DNA of 64,000 nt from Halobacillus faecis (GTDB taxonomy: Bacteria; Bacillota; Bacilli; Bacillales; Halobacillaceae). The DNA is taken from positions 38,860 through 102,859 of the forward strand of contig NZ_BJYD01000029.1 of assembly GCF_007991335.1 (NCBI RefSeq), read 5' to 3'. Positions within the stretch are counted from its first letter, which is position 1; each line of letters opens with the position of its first letter. Under the pieces are notes generated by a model, which was given only the letters and a program-made list of their open reading frames with translations, ran no database searches and was not told where the DNA came from. The translations under genes and the position numbers were made by a program. This document shows positions 1 through 7,951 of the stretch, one piece after another.

Positions 1-76
1 CATAGTCTTCCGAAGAGTTTTTACGTTTTTGCCCCTCATGGGCTTTAGCTGCGAATGCTTTCGCTTTTTCAATCAT
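1..76 (-). CDS. N-terminal fragment of an HD-domain (SpoT/RelA hydrolase-like) protein
   Basis: The frame runs off the left edge, so only about 25 residues are visible, beginning M-IEKAKAFAAKAHEGQKRK. The pattern A-K-x-A-H-x-G-Q-x-R-K near the N-terminus is typical of HD-domain proteins related to the (p)ppGpp hydrolase part of RelA/SpoT. A purine-rich stretch (gaaggggcggg) lies upstream of the ATG at 74-76. The family call rests on this short motif, and catalytic HD residues would lie outside the window. It is transcribed divergently from the gene at 213. Confidence 0.5.
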   Translation of the reverse strand, partial: MIEKAKAFAAKAHEGQKRKNSSEDY

Positions 77-212
77 CGACGACCCGCCCCTTCTTTTTGT
101 TCATCATAACAAATAAAGGGGCAGAATGATTGCAAAAAGTGATAAAGCTTGATTAAATAAGAATGGATATTATATAATTAATAGGTTTAATCAACAGGTT
201 GAAGGGGATGCT

Positions 213-1151
213 TTGCAAATGGAAATGATTGAAGTACAAGGACAACCGCCTCACAACTCAGAGCCCGTCGTATTGATCATCGGGAAGATGGATGGTGTGC
301 ATTTAGGGCATCAGTCTCTTTTACAGGAAGCAGAAAGACTGGCGACAGAGGAAGATAAAATCGCTGTGTACGGTTTTTCTGATCACCCGAAATGGGTCCT
401 GAGAGGCGATGAATCATTCAAATATTCATTATCAACGATTGAAGACCGTCAAACCCGCTTGGAGCAGTTCGGTGTCGATCGTTATTATCACGTCCATTTT
501 ACAAAAGAATACGCAAAGACATCTCCTGAAGAATTCGTGCTTCAGCACTTGAGCCGCTTGAACGTCCGTCATGTGATCGTCGGTGAGGACTTCCGCTTCG
601 GTAAAGGGAGAGGGTCGGATGCTGAAGGCCTGGCAGAACTGTGTCAGCAAATTGGTGCCGGTGTCTCAATCGTCCCAGGTGTCCAGCTTCACGACAGAAA
701 AGTGAGCAGTACGGATATCCGCACACACGTGACACAAGGGCGGATGGAAGCTGCTCAGGCGATGCTTGGACGACCTTTTGAGATCACAGGAGTCGTGGAA
801 AAAGGGGAGCAGCTTGGCAGACAATTAGGCTTTCCGACATTGAACGTCGGAGGGATTGATGAATATGTCAAAGTGAAACCAGGAGTCTACCTCGGCCTTG
901 TCAAAAAAGTACAGGAAGCTCCTGAATACTATTACACGTTAATTAGTGCCGGTTATCGTCCAACGGTTAACGGTGATTCTTATAAAGTGGAAGCTTATCT
1001 TCTGGATTTTTCCGGCGATCTGTACGACCATAAAGTGACCGTCCAATTCTTACGCCACATGCGCGATGAGGAGAATTTCGACGGAATGGATGCATTGATT
1101 GACCAGATGCACCAGGATGAGAAAAACGCACGAGCGATTTTAGGCCTATAA
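213..1151 (+). CDS. Bifunctional riboflavin kinase/FAD synthetase family protein (RibF-like)
   Basis: The protein has 312 residues, the usual RibF length. The N-terminal nucleotidyltransferase half carries the GxxDGVHLGH signature (GKMDGVHLGHQ near residue 25; the usual form is GNFDGVHxGH) and GEDFRFGKGR. The C-terminal riboflavin kinase half carries GRQLGFPTLN and a late PTVNG motif. RibF makes FMN from riboflavin and then FAD. The TTG at 213 is chosen because gaagggg lies 5 nt upstream; ATGs at 219 and 225 are alternatives. In Bacillus the main ribF follows truB, which is absent here, so this copy may be a RibF/RibR-type paralogue. That last point is inference. Confidence 0.85.
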   Translation: MQMEMIEVQGQPPHNSEPVVLIIGKMDGVHLGHQSLLQEAERLATEEDKIAVYGFSDHPKWVLRGDESFKYSLSTIEDRQTRLEQFGVDRYYHVHFTKEYAKTSPEEFVLQHLSRLNVRHVIVGEDFRFGKGRGSDAEGLAELCQQIGAGVSIVPGVQLHDRKVSSTDIRTHVTQGRMEAAQAMLGRPFEITGVVEKGEQLGRQLGFPTLNVGGIDEYVKVKPGVYLGLVKKVQEAPEYYYTLISAGYRPTVNGDSYKVEAYLLDFSGDLYDHKVTVQFLRHMRDEENFDGMDALIDQMHQDEKNARAILGL

Positions 1152-1184
1152 ATCATACAGACACCTTAGAAGGGAGGAAGCACC

Positions 1185-1433
1185 ATGGGAATTGTCGTTG
1201 TTGAAGTTTGTGATGGAAACTTAATCAATGAAATGGATATCGAAAGTATCATTGAATCCGAATACCCGGAAGTGGCGGTACTCATTAGTGAATGCTTATC
1301 CTTCTGCGGCATGTGTGCCCTCCGTCCTTACGCGCTTGTTAACAACCAGCGGGTATTTGGAAAAACCCCCGAAGAAGCATTACAGAAAATCCGTACGAAA
1401 ATCGAAGAAGAATTAGCGATTTACGCTGAGTAA
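1185..1433 (+). CDS. DUF1450 family protein (YuzB-like)
   Basis: This is a small 82-residue cytosolic protein. It contains a conserved Cys-rich central patch, ECLSFCGMCALRPYALVN, and a C-terminal helix with KTPEEALQKI. These match the DUF1450/YuzB family of Firmicutes, whose function is unknown; the spacing CxxxCxxC suggests metal or redox chemistry, which is inference. A strong RBS (gggaggaag) precedes the ATG. It sits 33 bp after the RibF-like gene and 14 bp before the next membrane protein gene, so the three probably form one transcript. Confidence 0.8.
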   Translation: MGIVVVEVCDGNLINEMDIESIIESEYPEVAVLISECLSFCGMCALRPYALVNNQRVFGKTPEEALQKIRTKIEEELAIYAE

Positions 1434-1447
1434 GGCAGGAGAAGACG

Positions 1448-1936
1448 ATGGGTTTTTTGGATTCACTAATTAACAGCTTGCGTTTGCCGAAAAAAGAAGC
1501 AATGTTCCACCTGAACCGGAAAGGCATCACTCATACGATCGGTTATTTGTTCGTATTGCTGCTGCTCCTGTTTTTACCGGACATGGTCACATCGATCTTG
1601 TATTTGGAGACGAATCTGACAGAGGTATCACGAGGGATGTACATTGCACAGTTTCTCGTTTTCTATCCTCTGCTGATTGTTTTTCTTATCCTTGTCGGAG
1701 TATCCATTCTTGCCGGTGGGAGCCTGCTGATGCGAAAAGCTCTTTCACGGAAGCTTGCTTACCAGCAGTTGTGGAAGTTGACTGCCTATGCTTGTACATT
1801 GCCTTTGATCTTAAGCGTATTATTAAAATATTTGACCGTACCGAATGCCATCAGCGCCCTCATCTTTATGGTGATTTTCGTGTCTTACATGTATAAGATG
1901 ATTACGGTTTATCCAAAAGTACCAGCGAAACCTTGA
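1448..1936 (+). CDS. Integral membrane protein, DUF1189-like
   Basis: This 162-residue protein has an N-terminal amphipathic stretch (LRLPKKEAMFHLNRKGI) followed by about four hydrophobic segments, with strong ones near residues 32-50, 70-92, 112-128 and 135-150. The opening and the first membrane segment resemble DUF1189 proteins of Bacillaceae. No catalytic motif is visible and the function is unknown. An aggagaag RBS precedes the ATG, and the gene lies immediately downstream of the DUF1450 gene. The family call is moderate; the membrane nature is clear. Confidence 0.6.
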   Translation: MGFLDSLINSLRLPKKEAMFHLNRKGITHTIGYLFVLLLLLFLPDMVTSILYLETNLTEVSRGMYIAQFLVFYPLLIVFLILVGVSILAGGSLLMRKALSRKLAYQQLWKLTAYACTLPLILSVLLKYLTVPNAISALIFMVIFVSYMYKMITVYPKVPAKP

Positions 1937-2012
1937 GTTCTTGCGGGTGCTTTTTTCTATTTGTCTTTTTTATATGTTAGAATATTCATTATTTAATAAA
2001 AAAGGTGGGGGT

Positions 2013-2852
2013 ATGATGACAAGAGCGTTAGTTTTGCAATCAGATTTTGGAATCAGTGATGGAGCCGTAAGTGCCATGCATGGGGTGGCGCATTCTGTAG
2101 ATCATCAATTGTCGATCTTCGATTTGACGCATGACATCCCACCATTCAATATTTGGGAAGGGTCTTACAGGCTATGGCAGACGATGGCTTACTGGACAGA
2201 AGGGACGGTATTCGTATCCGTCGTTGATCCCGGCGTAGGATCGACGCGAAAGAGTATTGGTGTGAAAACAGGTTCCGGTCATTTTGTCATCACCCCGGAT
2301 AATGGAACACTGACCCATATCGCCCGCACGGAGGGCATCGTTGAGGTTAGGGAAATTGATGAAAAAGTGAACCGCCTGCCAAGGTCCGGAGAGTCCTACA
2401 CGTTTCATGGCAGAGATGTTTACGCCTATACCGGAGCACGTCTGGCGGCCGGAGTCATCACCTTTGAAGAAGTCGGACCTGCCCTTAAGCCAGACTCCAT
2501 TGAGCGTATATCCGTCAAAGATCCTGATATTGAAGAATCTAGAGTCTCAGGCATCATTGATATCCTCGATATCCGCTTCGGCAACCTTTGGACAAACATC
2601 CCGAGAGACTTTTTCAAGCAGATGGGGGTCCATTATGGAGACACCCTGAACGTGTCTATTTTGCATAATGGAGATGAGGTTTATCATAACTCGATGACCT
2701 TCGGCCGCTCGTTTGCAGATACTCATAAAGGCGAGCCGCTCGTCTATGTGAACAGTCTCGATAACTTAGCGGTGGCCATCAACCAAGGATCATTTGCCAG
2801 GGCTTACACTATTCGTACAGGTTCGAATTGGACCATCCATTTTGAAAAATAA
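2013..2852 (+). CDS. SAM hydrolase (SAM hydroxide adenosyltransferase, DUF62 family)
   Basis: The product has about 279 residues and opens with LVLQSDFGISDG. It contains VVDPGVGSTRKSI, TPDNGTLT, and FHGRDVYAYTGARLAAG, which are the substrate-loop signatures of the DUF62/SAM hydroxide adenosyltransferase family. These enzymes split S-adenosylmethionine with water into adenosine and methionine. The frame is open further upstream, but the start is placed at the tandem ATG at 2013/2016 because aaaggtgggg lies just before it. A hairpin terminator follows directly. No partner gene is evident, so its physiological role here is unclear. Confidence 0.85.
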   Translation: MMTRALVLQSDFGISDGAVSAMHGVAHSVDHQLSIFDLTHDIPPFNIWEGSYRLWQTMAYWTEGTVFVSVVDPGVGSTRKSIGVKTGSGHFVITPDNGTLTHIARTEGIVEVREIDEKVNRLPRSGESYTFHGRDVYAYTGARLAAGVITFEEVGPALKPDSIERISVKDPDIEESRVSGIIDILDIRFGNLWTNIPRDFFKQMGVHYGDTLNVSILHNGDEVYHNSMTFGRSFADTHKGEPLVYVNSLDNLAVAINQGSFARAYTIRTGSNWTIHFEK

Positions 2853-2878
2853 CTTCCTGCTTCTGCGGGGAGTTTTTT
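2851..2878 (+). terminator. Rho-independent terminator after the SAM hydrolase gene
   Basis: Stem AACTTCCTGC / GCGGGGAGTT (G-U pairs allowed), loop TTCT, then a T run. It starts on the stop codon of the preceding gene. Confidence 0.8.
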
Positions 2879-2966
2879 CCTGTCTATAAGCAAAATGAAA
2901 GCTTGTGGGGACTCGCTGTGCTACACTTAGCCATGTAAAACCTTCACAAGAAAAGGAGAATGATCA

Positions 2967-3791
2967 ATGAAGACAGTTACGCTACATAGCACCATTGAAA
3001 TGCCTCAACTAGGCTTTGGTGTTTGGCAAGTCGAAGAAAAAGACGCGGTTCCAGCCGTTACGAAAGCGATTGAAACAGGCTACCGTTCGATTGATACAGC
3101 TGCGATTTATGGCAACGAAAAACAAGTCGGTGAAGCAATCCGCCAGAGTGGTGTAGCTCGTGACGAATTGTTCATTACGACAAAGGTCTGGAACACAGAC
3201 CAGGGATATGAAAATACATTGAAGGCTTTTGAAACCAGCCTTGATAAACTTGGCTTAGACTATGTGGACCTTTATTTGATCCACTGGCCGACACCAGAAT
3301 ACGATGATTACGTAGAAACATACAAAGCGCTTGAACAGCTGCAAAAAGACGGCAAAGTCAAAGCAATCGGCGTATGTAACTTTGATATCGACCACTTGCA
3401 GCGTCTACTTGACGAGTGTGAAGTGAAGCCGGCGGTCAACCAGGTCGAGTGCCACCCATTCTTGGCACAAAACGAACTGAAAGACTTCTGCCGCGACAAT
3501 GGCATTCTGCTTGAAGCATGGAGCCCATTGATGCAAGGTGGAGAAGTATTGAAAAATGATACGATCCAGTCCATCGCTGAAAAGCACGGCAAAACACCAG
3601 CACAAGTCATCATTCGCTGGCACCTGCAAAACGACACGGTCGTTATTCCAAAGTCTGTCACACCATCCCGCATCGAAGAAAACTTCGACGTGTTTGATTT
3701 TTATTTGACAGCTGACGATATGGCTGCGATTAATAAGCTGGACCGCGGTGAGCGGAAAGGCCCGAAACCATCTGAAATGAACGTACGATAA
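2967..3791 (+). CDS. Aldo/keto reductase
   Basis: This is a complete 274-residue (alpha/beta)8 NADPH-dependent reductase. The catalytic tetrad is present: D43 and Y48 (SIDTAAIYGNE), K73 (FITTKVW) and H106 (LYLIHWP). The cofactor motif near the end is VIPKSVTPSRIEEN. It resembles Bacillus YvgN/YtbE-type enzymes, which reduce methylglyoxal and other aldehydes in the cytosol. An agaaaaggagaatg RBS fits the ATG at 2967. It appears monocistronic, with terminators on both sides. The precise substrate cannot be read from sequence. Confidence 0.92.
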   Translation: MKTVTLHSTIEMPQLGFGVWQVEEKDAVPAVTKAIETGYRSIDTAAIYGNEKQVGEAIRQSGVARDELFITTKVWNTDQGYENTLKAFETSLDKLGLDYVDLYLIHWPTPEYDDYVETYKALEQLQKDGKVKAIGVCNFDIDHLQRLLDECEVKPAVNQVECHPFLAQNELKDFCRDNGILLEAWSPLMQGGEVLKNDTIQSIAEKHGKTPAQVIIRWHLQNDTVVIPKSVTPSRIEENFDVFDFYLTADDMAAINKLDRGERKGPKPSEMNVR

Positions 3792-3798
3792 ATAGAGG

Positions 3799-3828
3799 AA
3801 GACTGCCCTTAGATGGCAGTCTTTTTTT
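3799..3828 (+). terminator. Terminator of the aldo/keto reductase gene
   Basis: Stem AAGACTGCC / GGCAGTCTT with loop CTTAGAT and seven T residues. Confidence 0.9.
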
Positions 3829-3842
3829 GTGGACAATGGGTC

Positions 3843-4040
3843 AAGCCGGGAATGCGCGCAAGAGAGCCGGAACGCGCGCATGAGGTCTGGAACGCGCGCA
3901 TGAGGTCTGGAACGCGCGCAAGAAGCCGGGAATGCGCACAAGAGAGCCGGAACGCGCGCAAGAAGCCGGGAATGCGCACAAGAGAGCCGGAACGCGCACA
4001 AGGAGCCGGGAACGCGCGCAAGAGAGTCAGAAACGAGCAC
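3843..4040. repeat. GC-rich 20-bp tandem repeat array (about 10 units)
   Basis: Imperfect head-to-tail 20-bp units are in register from 3861 (for example 3861-3880, 3881-3900, 3901-3920). The consensus is AGAGAGCCGGAACGCGCGCA, with variants TGAGGTCTGG and AGAAGCCGGG in the first half and CGCGCA/CGCACA at the end. Units 3881-3900 and 3901-3920 are identical. The array is far richer in G+C than its surroundings, starts just after the reductase terminator, and decays near 4040. It fills most of the 369-bp gap before uvsE; the rest holds only the uvsE RBS region. Confidence 0.92.
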
Positions 4041-4160
4041 ATGAAGATCGAGCCGCGTACAATACCTCGTCTACAAAACTCCGCAAACCCACCCTTATGT
4101 TATTCCCACCAAATATGGGGAACATAAAGGTATCAATTTTATCGGTAAAGGAGTTTTTGT

Positions 4161-5117
4161 ATGATCATCCGGTTCGGTTACGTATCGCATGCGCTCGACC
4201 TATGGGAAGCGACACCTGCGAAGACGATGACATTTGCACGTTATAAGAAGCTGGGGCATGAAGCAGCCATCGAGCAGCTTCACAAAATTGCGGAAATGAA
4301 TTTGGAGCGCACACGTCGGATCATCCATTACAACATTGCGAGGGAGATCCATCTGTACCGCTTTTCTTCATCCATCATTCCACTTGCGACTCATGATGAA
4401 GTGGAGTGGGATTACATCGGGCCTTTTCGACATCTTTTCGAGGAAATTGGCGAACTGGTACGGGCGCACAACATGCGCACGAGTTTTCATCCGAATCAAT
4501 TCACCCTTTTTACAAGTGACCGTCCTCATGTGACAGACAATGCCGTCCAGGATATGGAGTACCATTACGCGATGCTTAAAGCGATGGGGCTTCACAATGA
4601 ATCTCATATCAACTTGCATGTGGGCGGAGCGTATGGGGATAAACAAGCAGCCGTTGCTCGTTTCCATGAAAATATAAAGAAATTGCCGACTCCAATTAAA
4701 CAGCAGATGACACTCGAAAATGATGATAAAACGTATACGACAACGGAAACCCTTGATGTCTGTGAAAAAGAAGAGATCCCCATGATGTTCGACTATCATC
4801 ATTACATGGCCAATCATACGGAAGATGAACCGCTATCTGAAATTCTTCCACGCTTTTATAAAACGTGGGACAGGCTTGGTCTCCCGCCGAAGATTCACAT
4901 TTCGTCTCCAAAATCGGAAAAGGCGTACAGGAGTCACGCCGATTTTGTGGATGCTGATTTCATTCGCCCTCTCCTGAAAGAATTGAAGGCTCTTAACACC
5001 CCCGTTGATTTTATGATTGAAGCGAAAGAAAAGGATCGTGCGCTTCTAAAGCTTGTCGAAGACTTTTCGAGCATTCGTGGTGTGAAGCGAGTAGGGGAAG
5101 CGACTTTGGACGTTTAG
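4161..5117 (+). CDS. uvsE: UV DNA damage endonuclease UvsE
   Basis: The protein has 318 residues with a TIM-barrel fold. Family signatures include [11 protein letters not shown] at the start, RTSFHPNQF (metal-binding His), [26 protein letters not shown] and PKIHISSPK. UvsE nicks DNA 5' of UV photoproducts and abasic sites to start excision repair independent of photolyase. An aaaggag RBS lies 7 nt before the ATG. The Crp/Fnr gene begins 57 bp downstream on the same strand, so co-transcription is possible. The repeat array lies about 120 bp upstream. Confidence 0.92.
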   Translation: MIIRFGYVSHALDLWEATPAKTMTFARYKKLGHEAAIEQLHKIAEMNLERTRRIIHYNIAREIHLYRFSSSIIPLATHDEVEWDYIGPFRHLFEEIGELVRAHNMRTSFHPNQFTLFTSDRPHVTDNAVQDMEYHYAMLKAMGLHNESHINLHVGGAYGDKQAAVARFHENIKKLPTPIKQQMTLENDDKTYTTTETLDVCEKEEIPMMFDYHHYMANHTEDEPLSEILPRFYKTWDRLGLPPKIHISSPKSEKAYRSHADFVDADFIRPLLKELKALNTPVDFMIEAKEKDRALLKLVEDFSSIRGVKRVGEATLDV

Positions 5118-5173
5118 TTTTGCATGCTCGCCCATGGATCAAGTATATTGTTGGTAGTGGAAGGGGTGGAATG

Positions 5174-5860
5174 ATGGATAAACAGACCCTCTTATCAGAA
5201 GTTAATTTATTTGAAGAATTAACAAAAGAAGAACTGATGGATGTCGATGCGATCAGTGAAATGAAAAAAGTAGGGAAGGGTGAAGTCATCCTTTCCCCTG
5301 AACATCCAGCTGAGCATTTATATATTTTGAAAAAAGGTCAAATCCGATTATACCGGACAAATAAAGAGGGGAAACAGTTCACCCTCGACATTTTAAAAGA
5401 CGGGAATCTATTTGGCGAGGCTTCAACGCTTACCCTGACGGATTACGAAATGTACGCGGAGGCAATGACCGATACATATGTTTGTCTGATGAGCCGGGAA
5501 GAGTTTGAACGATTCATGGAAAAGTACCCGAAAATCACTCTTCGTCTCGTTCAGTTGCTTTCGTCAAAGTTGAACGATTTTTACAGGAGAAGTGAGAAAA
5601 TTGCTTTAGGTGAGGTGCGGGAACGAATTCTATATTTGCTACTTATGCTTAGCGAAAAAAGCGGCCGCCGTCATCAGGAGTGGCAGACCGTTGAGATGAA
5701 GTTGACTCATCAGGACATCGCGACGATGATCGGGGCTACAAGGGAAACGACGAGTGCGGAAATCAGTCGTTTAAAAAAGGAAGGCTATTTGAAAAAGGGC
5801 CAAGTATTATTTATTGATGCAGAAAAAGCAAAAACCCATCTCGGCTTAGTGGTTACATAA
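5174..5860 (+). CDS. Crp/Fnr-family transcriptional regulator
   Basis: The product has about 228 residues. The N-terminal cyclic-nucleotide-binding-like beta-roll (residues ~8-120) includes PAEHLYILKKGQIRLYR and GNLFGEAS. The C-terminal winged HTH (residues ~150-225) includes LTHQDIATMIGATRETTS, then LKKEGYLKKGQ. No Fe-S cysteine cluster typical of Fnr is visible, so an effector or stress-responsive Crp-type regulator is more likely. Start 5174 is preferred because aaggggt lies 6 nt upstream; the adjacent ATG at 5171 is nearly equivalent. The coding end overlaps a bidirectional terminator. Confidence 0.88.
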   Translation: MDKQTLLSEVNLFEELTKEELMDVDAISEMKKVGKGEVILSPEHPAEHLYILKKGQIRLYRTNKEGKQFTLDILKDGNLFGEASTLTLTDYEMYAEAMTDTYVCLMSREEFERFMEKYPKITLRLVQLLSSKLNDFYRRSEKIALGEVRERILYLLLMLSEKSGRRHQEWQTVEMKLTHQDIATMIGATRETTSAEISRLKKEGYLKKGQVLFIDAEKAKTHLGLVVT

Positions 5861-5875
5861 GCCGGGATGGGTTTT
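5832..5875. terminator. Bidirectional terminator between the Crp/Fnr and phosphatidyltransferase genes
   Basis: A long stem pairs AAACCCATCTCGGCTTA with TAAGCCGGGATGGGTTT, with T-rich tails on both strands. It spans the 3' end of the regulator gene and the stop codon of the convergent gene. Confidence 0.85.
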
Positions 5876-6455
5876 AGTTTAATATCCTTTTTGCTTCCAT
5901 GAATCGCTGGATTCCTGTAAACAATTCAACTGCAAAGAACAACAGTGTTGACCAGAAAAGGAATGGAGGGAATAGGAGCATCACACTGAACAAAACGAAT
6001 CCTTCTGTTCGCTCCGCAAGCCCTGCTTGATAATAAAAGGATTTGATTCCTGCCTTTTCTGATACGGCCCCTACGACTAAAAAGATGGTCATGGAAACAA
6101 TAATGGAAACGCTGAGAAGGAGAAGCGGCCACAATACCTCTGGATGAACATAAGCGATGGCGACAATCATCCCGATTTCAACAACTCGGTCGAATGTAAT
6201 ATCCATCACGGTTCCGAAGGGGGAGGTTTTTGTGTTTCTGGCCATCGTCCCGTCTACGGCGTCTAAAAATCCGGAAATCCATAAAAATAAAACCGCTAAA
6301 ATCGGAAAACCGAGCACATAAAGTGCACTTGTAGCAAGACCGACGAACAAGGCGAGCACTGTGATCTCGTTGGCTGTGCGGCCTTTTTGCAGAAAGTAAG
6401 AAGCTGTACGTTCAATAGAGGGCTGAACGAATTTTCTTGCGTGTGTATCGAGCAT
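5874..6455 (-). CDS. CDP-alcohol phosphatidyltransferase family protein
   Basis: The product is a membrane protein of about 193 residues. The active-site motif is seen as DAVDGTMAR, then SPFGTVMDITFD, that is DxxDGxxAR...GxxxDxxxD; the AR-to-G spacing is 7 residues, one shorter than the usual 8. It has about five or six membrane segments. The family transfers a phospho-alcohol group from CDP-alcohols to acceptors in phospholipid synthesis; the alcohol here is unknown. The ATG at 6455 is chosen because aggtg lies 6 nt upstream; a GTG at 6500 would add 15 residues without a good RBS. It is convergent with the Crp/Fnr gene. Confidence 0.85.
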   Translation of the reverse strand: MLDTHARKFVQPSIERTASYFLQKGRTANEITVLALFVGLATSALYVLGFPILAVLFLWISGFLDAVDGTMARNTKTSPFGTVMDITFDRVVEIGMIVAIAYVHPEVLWPLLLLSVSIIVSMTIFLVVGAVSEKAGIKSFYYQAGLAERTEGFVLFSVMLLFPPFLFWSTLLFFAVELFTGIQRFMEAKRILN

Positions 6456-6603
6456 AAAAAACACCTGCTTTAGCAAATAATAACGACGTCTTGTTACCAC
6501 TTTACCCTATTTGATCTCCCTTTAGACGATAGCACACGTTCCATGGAAATAGTAATACCCAGCTTCTTATGTAAGACAGATTACAATGTTGAGCACATAA
6601 GGT

Positions 6604-6632
6604 TTGTGACAAGTGAACAGGGTGTATAGTAT
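6604..6632 (+). promoter_or_regulatory. Probable sigma-A promoter of the OsmC-family gene
   Basis: TTGTGA (6604-6609), a 17-bp spacer, then TAGTAT (6627-6632), about 30 bp before the gene start. Confidence 0.5.
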
Positions 6633-6663
6633 CCCTGTAACAAACAACAAGGAGGAATCGGAC

Positions 6664-7101
6664 ATGTCAGAACATAAAGTATCCATTACGAGTAAATCCC
6701 ATGGGATGAAATCGGAGATCCAGGCTGGAAAACATTCATTGACGATTGATGAACCGAAGCAAATGGGGGGAACAGATGAAGGTGCTGATCCACTTGCAAC
6801 GATGTTAGGTTCTCTCGCAGGATGTGAAACAGTTATTGCTAATATGGTCGCGAAGGAAATGTCGTTCGATCTCCAAAGTATTTCTTTTGATATCAATGGA
6901 ACCTTGGATATGCGCGGCTTAATGGGAACGGCGGATGTAAAGCCGTACTTTGACACGGTGAACATCAGAGCGGACGTAGAAACTTCGGAATCCCAAGAGC
7001 GGATTGAAGAACTTCAGGAAATCGTGGATCAACGTTGCCCTGTTTTCACTACCCTGAAAGCGGCGGGAATTACACTAAATGTCGATTGGAAAAAGGCATA
7101 A
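6664..7101 (+). CDS. OsmC-family peroxiredoxin-like protein
   Basis: The protein has 145 residues. The two conserved cysteines are C54 (LAGCETV) and C125 (QRCPVF), the peroxidatic/resolving pair of the OsmC/Ohr family; the context fits the OsmC-like (YhfA) branch rather than classical Ohr. Members reduce organic hydroperoxides or bind small thiol-reactive ligands in the cytosol. Start 6664 follows aaggaggaat. The gene appears monocistronic, with its own promoter and terminator. Substrate and thiol partner are not deducible. Confidence 0.88.
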   Translation: MSEHKVSITSKSHGMKSEIQAGKHSLTIDEPKQMGGTDEGADPLATMLGSLAGCETVIANMVAKEMSFDLQSISFDINGTLDMRGLMGTADVKPYFDTVNIRADVETSESQERIEELQEIVDQRCPVFTTLKAAGITLNVDWKKA

Positions 7102-7111
7102 CAAATGCGAA

Positions 7112-7135
7112 GAGGCTCCTTCGGGGGGCCTTTTT
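7112..7135 (+). terminator. Terminator of the OsmC-family gene
   Basis: Short GC-rich hairpin AGGCTCC-ttcg-GGGGGCCT followed by TTTTT. Confidence 0.75.
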
Positions 7136-7237
7136 ATGCTGGTAATTTCCATGGAAACGATGGAAAGAATTAATAATGAATCACTCATTCCTCCTATGTT
7201 ACCTTATTAGGGAACCAGATAAGGAGGTAGATGATCA

Positions 7238-7819
7238 ATGTTCAAAAAATCCTTGCTGACAGGATTGGCTGCCGTAAGCATGCTCGCTTTCTCCTTCCCT
7301 GTCGAAAGTTTTGCACATGCCAATACTCACACCGTCCAGAAGGGCGATTCTATTTATAAAATTGCTATGAAACATGGGGTTTCTGCACAACAATTGCAGG
7401 CTGTGAACGATAAAGAGAATACAGAAATTTATCCTGGGGAGCAGTTACAGCTTCCTGTGGCGCTTAGTGCTTCTGAAAAAGATTTACTGGCCCGTCTAGT
7501 AGAAGCAGAGGCGAAGGGTGAAAGCTACGCTGGTAAAGTTGCGGTTGCCACGGTTGTTTTGAACCGTGTGGAAAGTGACCGTTTCCCAGATTCATTGAAT
7601 GGCGTAATCTATGACGGCATTCAGTTCTCTCCTGTTCTTAATGGTACAATCAATCAGCCGGCAAGCGCTGAGTCAAAACGTGCGGTTAATGAAGCTGTTG
7701 CTTATCAAGGGTTCGACCGCGAGTCTCTATTTTTCTATAACCCTGATAAAGCGCAAAGTGACTATTTGAGCAGCAAAGAAGTGACTACAATCATTGGCGA
7801 CCACGTTTTCTTAAGATAA
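7238..7819 (+). CDS. LysM plus SleB/CwlJ-type cell wall hydrolase
   Basis: This 193-residue secreted protein has a signal peptide (residues 1-28; KKSLL, a hydrophobic core, then FAHA), one LysM motif (about residues 30-73; HTVQKGDSIYKIAMKHG) and a Hydrolase_2 domain (about 80-193). The domain shows the acidic catalytic region LARLVEAEAKGES and the GVIYDGIQFSPVLNG and FFYNPDKA signatures of SleB/CwlJ. Such enzymes cut peptidoglycan during spore germination or wall turnover. An aaggaggtag RBS precedes the ATG. It is monocistronic with a strong terminator. Confidence 0.9.
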   Translation: MFKKSLLTGLAAVSMLAFSFPVESFAHANTHTVQKGDSIYKIAMKHGVSAQQLQAVNDKENTEIYPGEQLQLPVALSASEKDLLARLVEAEAKGESYAGKVAVATVVLNRVESDRFPDSLNGVIYDGIQFSPVLNGTINQPASAESKRAVNEAVAYQGFDRESLFFYNPDKAQSDYLSSKEVTTIIGDHVFLR

Positions 7820-7827
7820 ACCACGTG

Positions 7828-7859
7828 AACAAGCACCTTAGGAAGGTGCTTGTTTTTTT
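7828..7859 (+). terminator. Terminator of the LysM/SleB gene
   Basis: AACAAGCACC-ttaggaa-GGTGCTTGTT stem-loop followed by seven T residues. Confidence 0.92.
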
Positions 7860-7905
7860 GTGGTTTTCTTTCTATGTGATGAAGTTGGTCGGTAGGGGAA
7901 ATGGG

Positions 7906-7938
7906 AAAAGGAGACTCCTGGATAGGAATCTCCTTTTT
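7906..7938 (-). terminator. Terminator of the AgcS symporter gene
   Basis: An AAAAGGAGA...TCTCCTTTT stem lies 14 bp beyond the stop of the minus-strand symporter gene. It is T-rich on both sides and may act in both directions. Confidence 0.7.
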
Positions 7939-7951
7939 ACAATCGATCGAT

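Noticed and set aside
3843..4040. CRISPR array
   Set aside because: Units are contiguous with no unique spacers, and no cas genes are present. The same holds for the 41.5-kb array.
3813..4246. Arg/Glu-rich reading frames across the 20-bp array (for example RSGTRARSRECAQE-type repeats)
   Set aside because: Open frames exist in several registers only because the GC-rich unit lacks stop codons. The unit is not a multiple of three, there is no RBS, and the frames run into uvsE.
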